Source: Prevotella sp.
GTDB taxonomy: Bacteria; Bacteroidota; Bacteroidia; Bacteroidales; Bacteroidaceae
NCBI GenBank assembly: GCA_017395215.1
Contig: JAFPVW010000009.1
Location: 1 to 57,163 of the forward strand
Direction: 5' to 3'
DNA length: 57,163 bases
Shown here: piece by piece, positions 51,810 through 57,163 of the stretch
How the letters are laid out: each line of letters starts with the position of its first letter
Numbering within the stretch: the stretch's first letter is position 1
The notes under the pieces: generated by a model
The model's input: the letters and a program-made list of their open reading frames with translations, nothing else
What the model was told of the DNA's origin: nothing
Database searches by the model: none
Program-made: the position numbers and the translations under genes

Positions 51810-52811
51810 TTAGCACTGAGCGAGCTTGCCGTCGCTACCGAGCACATTCACAATCTTGTGGATGTACATCTTCTTCATGTTCTCGCGGGCGGGCTTCAGA
51901 TACTGACGAGGATCGAAGTCTCCAGGATGCTCGGCCAGGTGCTTGCGGATGGCAGCGGTCATGGCCAGACGAGAGTCGGAGTCGATGTTGATCTTGCAGA
52001 CAGCGCTCTTCGAAGCCTCACGCAGCTGCTCCTCGGGGATACCGATGGCGGCCTCGAGGTGGCCACCGAACTGGTTGATGGTGTTGACCTCGTCCATGGG
52101 AACTGAAGAAGAGCCGTGGAGCACGATGGGGAATCCGGGGAGCTTCTTCTCAATCTCGTGCAGGATGTCGAATGCCAAGGGAGGCGGAACGAGCACGCCG
52201 TTGACGAGTGTGCACTGCTCGGGCGTGAACTTGTGGGCACCGTGCGAAGTACCGATGGAGATAGCCAGCGAGTCGCAGCCCGTGCGGGTTGAGAAGTCGA
52301 TGACCTCCTCGGGCTTGGTGTAGTGAGACTCAGCAGCGCTGACCTCGTCCTCAACACCGGCGAGCACGCCGAGCTCAGCCTCGACGGTCACGTCGAACTG
52401 ATGAGCGTAGTCAACCACCTTCTTAGCCAGGGCGATGTTCTCCTCGTAGGGGAGGTGCGAACCGTCGATCATCACGCTTGAGAAGCCCATGTCGATGCAG
52501 TCCTTGCAGAGCTCGAAGGTATCACCGTGGTCGAGGTGCAGCACAATCTCGGGATGCTCACAGCCCAGTTCCTTGGCGTAAGCCACGGCACCCTCGGCCA
52601 TGTAGCGGAGGATGGTAGCGTTGGCATAGTTACGGGCACCCTTAGACACCTGCATGATGACGGGCGACTTGGTTTCGACGGCAGCCATGACGATGGCCTG
52701 CATCTGCTCCATTGTGTTGAAGTTGAAAGCGGGGATGGCATAGCCACCGGCCACTGCTCTCTTGAACATCTCGCGGGTATTCACGAGACCTAAATCCTTG
52801 TAGTTTACCAT
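51810..52811 (-). CDS. fba: Class II fructose-bisphosphate aldolase
   Basis: Zinc-dependent aldol cleavage of fructose 1,6-bisphosphate in glycolysis, 333 residues. Family segments: AGGYAIPAFNFNTMEQMQAI, zinc-site HLDHGDTF, SSVMIDGSHLPYEENI, TVEAELGVLAGVEDEV, ISIGTSHGAHKF, IVLHGSSSVP and CKINIDSDSRLA. The ATG at 52811 (MVNYKDLGLVNTREM) was chosen because the frame upstream runs through the promoter and has no family similarity. Confidence 0.95.
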   Translation of the reverse strand: MVNYKDLGLVNTREMFKRAVAGGYAIPAFNFNTMEQMQAIVMAAVETKSPVIMQVSKGARNYANATILRYMAEGAVAYAKELGCEHPEIVLHLDHGDTFELCKDCIDMGFSSVMIDGSHLPYEENIALAKKVVDYAHQFDVTVEAELGVLAGVEDEVSAAESHYTKPEEVIDFSTRTGCDSLAISIGTSHGAHKFTPEQCTLVNGVLVPPPLAFDILHEIEKKLPGFPIVLHGSSSVPMDEVNTINQFGGHLEAAIGIPEEQLREASKSAVCKINIDSDSRLAMTAAIRKHLAEHPGDFDPRQYLKPARENMKKMYIHKIVNVLGSDGKLAQC

Positions 52812-52854
52812 AACAATTATGTATTTTGAATATTGGGTTTTATTTTTCCGAGCG

Positions 52855-52886
52855 CAAAGGTACACAATTCTTCCCGAAAACGGAAA
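52855..52886 (-). promoter_or_regulatory. fba promoter
   Basis: On the minus strand: TTTC (52886-52883), 20 bp, TACCTTTG (52862-52855), 44 bp before the start. Confidence 0.65.
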
Positions 52887-52976
52887 AGAAAAGGGCACGG
52901 ATTGCGCCGTTTTCACGGTTTTTAATTCTTTTCCGTGACCTTGGCGCTTATAGCGGTGGAAAAATGTAACGCGAAG

Positions 52977-53008
52977 TTTGCAAAACTCCGAAAAAAGATG
53001 TACCTTTG
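52977..53008 (+). promoter_or_regulatory. Promoter of the CotH-dockerin gene
   Basis: TTTG (52977-52980), 20 bp, TACCTTTG (53001-53008). Confidence 0.82.
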
Positions 53009-53049
53009 CAGCCGTATTTTCGGAATATGTATCATAATAACAATTCTTT

Positions 53050-55995
53050 ATGCAGAAACTATTACCAAGACTATTATTGCTATTGGCGGTTGTGCTCAGC
53101 GTGAAAGCAACGGGCAAGCCAAACCTGGACTCCAACAAGCGGTATCATATCGTGTGTTCTTACTATTCCAACGGATGTCTGATTGATGGTGCCAGTGCGG
53201 CAGCAACCACGCCGCTCTACTATCTGGAAACGGCCACGACAGACGAGAGCACCTACTGGCTTTTCAGTGAGGAGCAGGAGGGCATGTACACCATACAGAA
53301 CGCAGCCACGGGGAAGTTCGTCACATACGACGGGCAACGCTCGGACGCAGGAACTAATGGCGCCACGCTGACTCGCCGCTATGTGGACATGACGGACGAC
53401 GCGAACGGCCAAAACTCTCTGTGGACTTTCCAGGAATACAGTGAGGGCGTCTATGCCATCCGCAATGTGGCACAGACCGACCATATCTGGGATGTCCGTA
53501 TTGGCTCCTTTGTGGTGGGAACTTACTCCAACGGGGGAAGTCCCAATGTTAACCAGCGGTTCCTGCTGATTGAAGAAACGGTTTCTACCTCAGGTATCAA
53601 CGTGTCGACCTGGCTGGAAGCTACTGAGAACAGCGACAGGGGCTGGACGAACCAGGGAGGCTGGTGGATAAATACCGGTGCCGGCGGTTCGCACTACAAC
53701 AACGAGACGGGCGCCAACCTTGTACAGCCGTTTATTGAACTGTGGAGACAGTCAAGTAGTGGCGCTCTCCAGGATAATGGCATCTCACAGGTGCTGACCA
53801 CCCTGCCCGCAGGCCAATATACGCTTCAGGCTGACATGATGGCCTGCAGACAGTCGTATGGGAACAACTGGAATTACCATTCAGATGAACCAGCCAACAA
53901 CGTCGTATTTTATGCCGGCGAAACAGAGATACCCGTCGCCACGGGCAATGATCCGCCACAGCACTTCACGCTCGGCTTCACACTCAGCGAGACCAGTGAC
54001 ATAGAGATTGGCGTGCGGGCGACGGAAACGAACGCCAACTGGATAGCCCTCGACAACCTAACGCTGACCTATCACGGCACTGACGAAGAGCTGCTGGAAG
54101 GTGAACGCGTCAAGGTAATGGCAGTGCTGGCCGAACGGCTTGGTGAGGAGCAGGCAGCAGCCCAGATGGCTGCGGTTGGGGATGACTTCTTGCAGTTGGA
54201 GGCACTACGCAAGAGTGTTGCCAACATGCCTGTCGCCGACCCGATAGGCAAGGCCTTAACAGACTTGCGCATCGACGGGCGTCCCGTCCTGTTTGCTGAA
54301 TCCATAGGCCTGTATCTGTGTCCCATCCCGCTCAGCAAGTTTGGAACCGACCTGACGGCAACCATCAGTTACATGCAGAGCGAGGGATGCGGCAACTTGG
54401 TGATTGACGATGAAGAGCAGCCTGCGGGGACGAGCCACACCTTCGCCAGTGTCGAAGGCGGCAAGAACTATACACTGAAAGTCACCGATGCTATGGGACG
54501 GGAAGTCAGCTACCCCCTGACGTTCACCTCGCTGCCCGTAGTAGAGATTTACGGTTCGTTCAACAACAGCTATAGCGACGGATATATCACAGTGACCGAA
54601 CCAGACAAGACGGCAGCAAAGGAACTGCTGAACATGAAGGCCAAGTGGCGCGGAGGCATCACCAACGGCGACAACAAGCACAAGCGCAACTACCACGTGA
54701 AGCTGAAGGATGAGAACGGCGACAAGCTGGAGAAGAAGTTCTTCGGACTGCGCAACGACAACTCCTGGATTCTGGAGTCGTGCCAGGTGGACATGTCGCG
54801 CATCCGCAACCGCACACTCACCGACCTGTGGAACGACTACTCCACGCCACCTTATTATATCAGCGAGGAGAAGAAAGCGATGACGGGCACCCGCGGTCAT
54901 TTCGTCGAACTGATTCTCAACGGCGAATACCGGGGCATCTACTGCATGACCGAGAACATGGACCGCAAGCAGATGAAGCTGAAGAAGTATGACGAGGAGA
55001 ACGAAGAGACCCACGGCCAGCTGTGGAAGTCGAAGGACTGGACCTACGCCACCTTAATGGGAACCCGGCCCGATGGCAGCTACTGGCCCAAGGACTTTCT
55101 CACAGAACCAGATTCTAACAGTGAGATGTGGGACCAATATGAGGTGAAATACCCTGACTTCGAGGACTACGGCTACCAGACCGACTGGGAGGTGCTGTAT
55201 AATGCCGTAGACTTCGTTTGCCATTCTACTGACGACGAATTCAAAGCCCAAGTTGCCGAATATTTCGACCTGCCATTGGTGATTGACTACTACATCCTGA
55301 TGGAGACCATCCTGGCGACTGACAACCACGGCAAGAATATGTTCTTTGGCGTCTACGACAAACAGGTTGACAAGAAGATTACCTTCAGCGTATGGGATAT
55401 GGATGCCACCTGCGGACAGCGCTGGAGCGACGACTATTACCACTGGGACGGCATGAAGCCCGAGCAGGACTACGCCACATACATACAACAGCACGAGCAC
55501 GGCGACTACAACCTGTTCAAGCGGCTGCGCGATACCGATGCCAACGGTTTCAACTTGAGGGTGCGCCAGCGCTACCGCGACCTGCGACAGAATGAGCTGG
55601 CTACTGAGAGCATCCTGAACCGGTTCAGAACTTATCTGGACGAATTCAAGACGGCTGGCACCGCCCAGCGCGAGTATGACCGGTGGAACTATGACAGCGA
55701 CATTGCCGGCCATGAATTGGATTTCGACGACGAGATGGCGTACCTCACCGATTGGTTCACACGTCGTATGAACTATCTCGACAACACCCGCTTCAATATT
55801 GCTGAACTGCCGAAGAAGGGCGACGCCAACGGCGATGGCAAAGTAGATATTGCCGACGTAACGTTCATTGTGAACTACACCCTGGGCAGGCCTACAGCAG
55901 ACTTCCAGAAGGCTGCCGCCGACGTCAATATCGACGGGGTCGTCGACAGTAACGATGCCCAAGCCTTGGTGAATATCATCATTCGTGGCGAATAG
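53050..55995 (+). CDS. Exported CotH-family protein with C-terminal dockerin domain
   Basis: A 981-residue secreted protein. After a signal peptide (MQKLLPRLLLLLAVVLSVKA) come a ricin-like beta-trefoil-like region (about 25-180), a carbohydrate-binding-like beta-sandwich (about 185-345), then a CotH domain (about 490-900) with KKFFGLRNDNSWILESCQVD, GEYRGIYCMTENMDRKQMKL and FSVWDMDATCGQ. CotH proteins of spore-formers are protein kinases; in Bacteroidetes their role is unclear. The last 60 residues are a type I dockerin with two calcium loops (GDANGDGKVDIADV, ADVNIDGVVDSNDA), which normally bind a cohesin partner. It overlaps the convergent permease gene by 17 bp. Confidence 0.88.
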   Translation: MQKLLPRLLLLLAVVLSVKATGKPNLDSNKRYHIVCSYYSNGCLIDGASAAATTPLYYLETATTDESTYWLFSEEQEGMYTIQNAATGKFVTYDGQRSDAGTNGATLTRRYVDMTDDANGQNSLWTFQEYSEGVYAIRNVAQTDHIWDVRIGSFVVGTYSNGGSPNVNQRFLLIEETVSTSGINVSTWLEATENSDRGWTNQGGWWINTGAGGSHYNNETGANLVQPFIELWRQSSSGALQDNGISQVLTTLPAGQYTLQADMMACRQSYGNNWNYHSDEPANNVVFYAGETEIPVATGNDPPQHFTLGFTLSETSDIEIGVRATETNANWIALDNLTLTYHGTDEELLEGERVKVMAVLAERLGEEQAAAQMAAVGDDFLQLEALRKSVANMPVADPIGKALTDLRIDGRPVLFAESIGLYLCPIPLSKFGTDLTATISYMQSEGCGNLVIDDEEQPAGTSHTFASVEGGKNYTLKVTDAMGREVSYPLTFTSLPVVEIYGSFNNSYSDGYITVTEPDKTAAKELLNMKAKWRGGITNGDNKHKRNYHVKLKDENGDKLEKKFFGLRNDNSWILESCQVDMSRIRNRTLTDLWNDYSTPPYYISEEKKAMTGTRGHFVELILNGEYRGIYCMTENMDRKQMKLKKYDEENEETHGQLWKSKDWTYATLMGTRPDGSYWPKDFLTEPDSNSEMWDQYEVKYPDFEDYGYQTDWEVLYNAVDFVCHSTDDEFKAQVAEYFDLPLVIDYYILMETILATDNHGKNMFFGVYDKQVDKKITFSVWDMDATCGQRWSDDYYHWDGMKPEQDYATYIQQHEHGDYNLFKRLRDTDANGFNLRVRQRYRDLRQNELATESILNRFRTYLDEFKTAGTAQREYDRWNYDSDIAGHELDFDDEMAYLTDWFTRRMNYLDNTRFNIAELPKKGDANGDGKVDIADVTFIVNYTLGRPTADFQKAAADVNIDGVVDSNDAQALVNIIIRGE

Positions 55996-57163
55996 CCTCG
56001 ATGGGGTCCATGTTGGCGGCCTTCTGGGCGGGAATATAGCCGAAGAGGATGCCGAGGCAGACGCAGACGAGGAACGACACGTAGATGGACCACGCCGGCA
56101 CGCTCGACGGCATGCCGAACGACGCGACGAATGTGCTCGCCCCGACGCCCACCAGGACGCCTATCAGTCCGCCCGTCACGGATATCAGCACCGACTCGAT
56201 GAGGAACTGCAACGAGATGACGGGCCCTGTGGCGCCGACGGCCATGCGCAGGCCTATCTCCTTGGTGCGCTCGGTGACGGAGACGAGCATGATGTTCATG
56301 ATGCCGATACCGGCCACCAACAGCGAGAAGGCGGCGGCGACGACGAGGATGACGGTCACGGTGTCCATCGTGCTGGACATCGTCTCCATCATCTCGGCCT
56401 GCGAGCGGATGGTGAAGTCGTCGACGGCCTCGTCCTTCAGCTTGTGGTTGTCGCGCAGAATCTGCGTCAGCTCCTCGATGGCGGCGTCCGACAGCTCCTC
56501 GGTGACGGCCGAGCAGATGATGGATGAGAACCACGTCTGGGCGGCAATGCGCTTCATCACCGTGGTATAGGGCGCAATGATGACGTTGTCCTGGTCCATG
56601 CCCCATGAGTTGTAGCCCTTGCCCTTGAGCACGCCGATGACGCGCATGGGGATGCTCTTGAAGCGGATGGTCTTGCCGATGGGGTCGTGGCCGTCGAAGA
56701 GTTCCTTGACGACGGTGGCACCGATGAGGCACACCTTCGAGGCCTTCTTGATGTCCTCCTCGGTGAAACACTCACCCTCGTCGATGACCCACTGGCGGAT
56801 GTCGAGGTAGTCGACCGACTCGCCGTACATCGACGACGTGGTGTTGTTATTGCCGTAGATGGCCTGGCCGCTCGAGGTCACCTCGGGCGACACCTTCGTC
56901 ACGAAGCGCTTCTCGCGGAGGATGCGCTCGTAGTCGGCCATCTTCAGCGTCTGCATGGCCGACGGGTCCTGGCGCACGCCGCCGCGCATGTCGGCGCCGG
57001 GCCGGATGGTCAGCAGGTTGGTACCCATCGTCGACAGTTCCTGGCGGATGCTCTCCTTCGAGCCTTGTCCGATAGACATCATGATGATGACGGCGGCCAC
57101 GCCGATGATGATGCCCAGCATGGAGAGGAACGAGCGCATCTTGTTGTTGGCCACGGCCTTCAG
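55979..57163 (-). CDS. MacB-type ABC transporter permease (5' end outside window)
   Basis: Inner-membrane permease of the MacB/FtsX family, 394 residues visible and open to the window edge, where it reads LKAVANNKMRSFLSMLG; members usually start about 15 residues earlier, so the true start is likely just outside. One N-terminal membrane helix (LGIIIGVAAVIIMM), a large periplasmic MacB_PCD domain with GMDQDNVIIAPYTTVMKR, then three FtsX helices with AGIGIMNIMLVSVTERTKEI and GLRMAVGAT. The ATPase partner is expected upstream, outside the window. It may export peptides, toxins or lipoproteins. Confidence 0.9.
   Translation of the reverse strand: MKAVANNKMRSFLSMLGIIIGVAAVIIMMSIGQGSKESIRQELSTMGTNLLTIRPGADMRGGVRQDPSAMQTLKMADYERILREKRFVTKVSPEVTSSGQAIYGNNNTTSSMYGESVDYLDIRQWVIDEGECFTEEDIKKASKVCLIGATVVKELFDGHDPIGKTIRFKSIPMRVIGVLKGKGYNSWGMDQDNVIIAPYTTVMKRIAAQTWFSSIICSAVTEELSDAAIEELTQILRDNHKLKDEAVDDFTIRSQAEMMETMSSTMDTVTVILVVAAAFSLLVAGIGIMNIMLVSVTERTKEIGLRMAVGATGPVISLQFLIESVLISVTGGLIGVLVGVGASTFVASFGMPSSVPAWSIYVSFLVCVCLGILFGYIPAQKAANMDPIEAIRHE

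Overview
The window comes from a moderately GC-rich member of the Bacteroidales, most likely a Prevotella-type organism. The evidence is the recurrent phylum-type promoter (TTTG, 19-21 bp, TAnnTTTG) ahead of many genes, a SusC/SusD outer-membrane pair, a TonB-ExbB-ExbD-ExbD operon, the frr-rsgA pair, an AICAR formyltransferase without the cyclohydrolase domain, and a CotH-dockerin exported protein. Both window edges cut genes (L-rhamnose isomerase at the left, a MacB-type permease at the right).

Layout. 1-4.3 kb: L-rhamnose catabolism (rhaA partial, rhaB), a NhaD antiporter and an AraC-type regulator that may control the rha genes. 4.4-6.0 kb: frr and rsgA. 6.1-12.1 kb: a compact defence island of a Septu-like pair (ptuA ATPase, ptuB HNH nuclease) facing a type III restriction-modification operon (mod, res) that has a long structured leader. 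12.2-12.7 kb: a 463-bp inverted-repeat, MITE-like element. 12.8-27.1 kb: mostly housekeeping genes (S9 peptidase, purine formyltransferase, ABC exporter, nadK, DJ-1 family, ispD, recG, dnaE). 27.2-32.7 kb: the TonB energy-transducing operon with a phosphate-binding-like lipoprotein and a TPR protein. 32.8-37.9 kb: aspartate aminotransferase, ribBA, an LptF/G permease and a START-like protein. 38.0-39.1 kb: tRNA-Met, tRNA-Pro and a repeat-rich gap. 39.1-49 kb: a DUF349 protein, an LRR-like lipoprotein, SusC/SusD and an exported accessory protein. 49-57 kb: M23/LysM and NlpC/P60 cell-wall hydrolases, a CapA-like protein, class II aldolase, the CotH-dockerin protein and the ABC permease.

The most unusual signal is a family of G/C-rich palindromic elements of about 70-80 bp lying in frame inside conserved housekeeping genes. 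rhaB, rsgA, recG and dnaE each carry one. All four copies are read in the same frame and encode a related peptide with a P-E-G ... P-S-G pattern, placed in a surface loop or linker. Shorter relatives occur in ispD and in the signal peptide of the SusD protein, and half copies sit directly after two stop codons. This resembles the protein-coding palindromic elements known from Rickettsia. In parallel, several gaps between co-directional genes are made of short tandem repeats that supply start codons, stop codons or ribosome-binding sequence.

Other points of interest: dnaE appears to be transcribed as a leaderless mRNA; nadK and the DJ-1 gene share a palindrome in which two opposed -7 elements face each other; mod and ptuA have mosaic base composition; and PtuB lacks one cysteine of its first C-x2-C pair.
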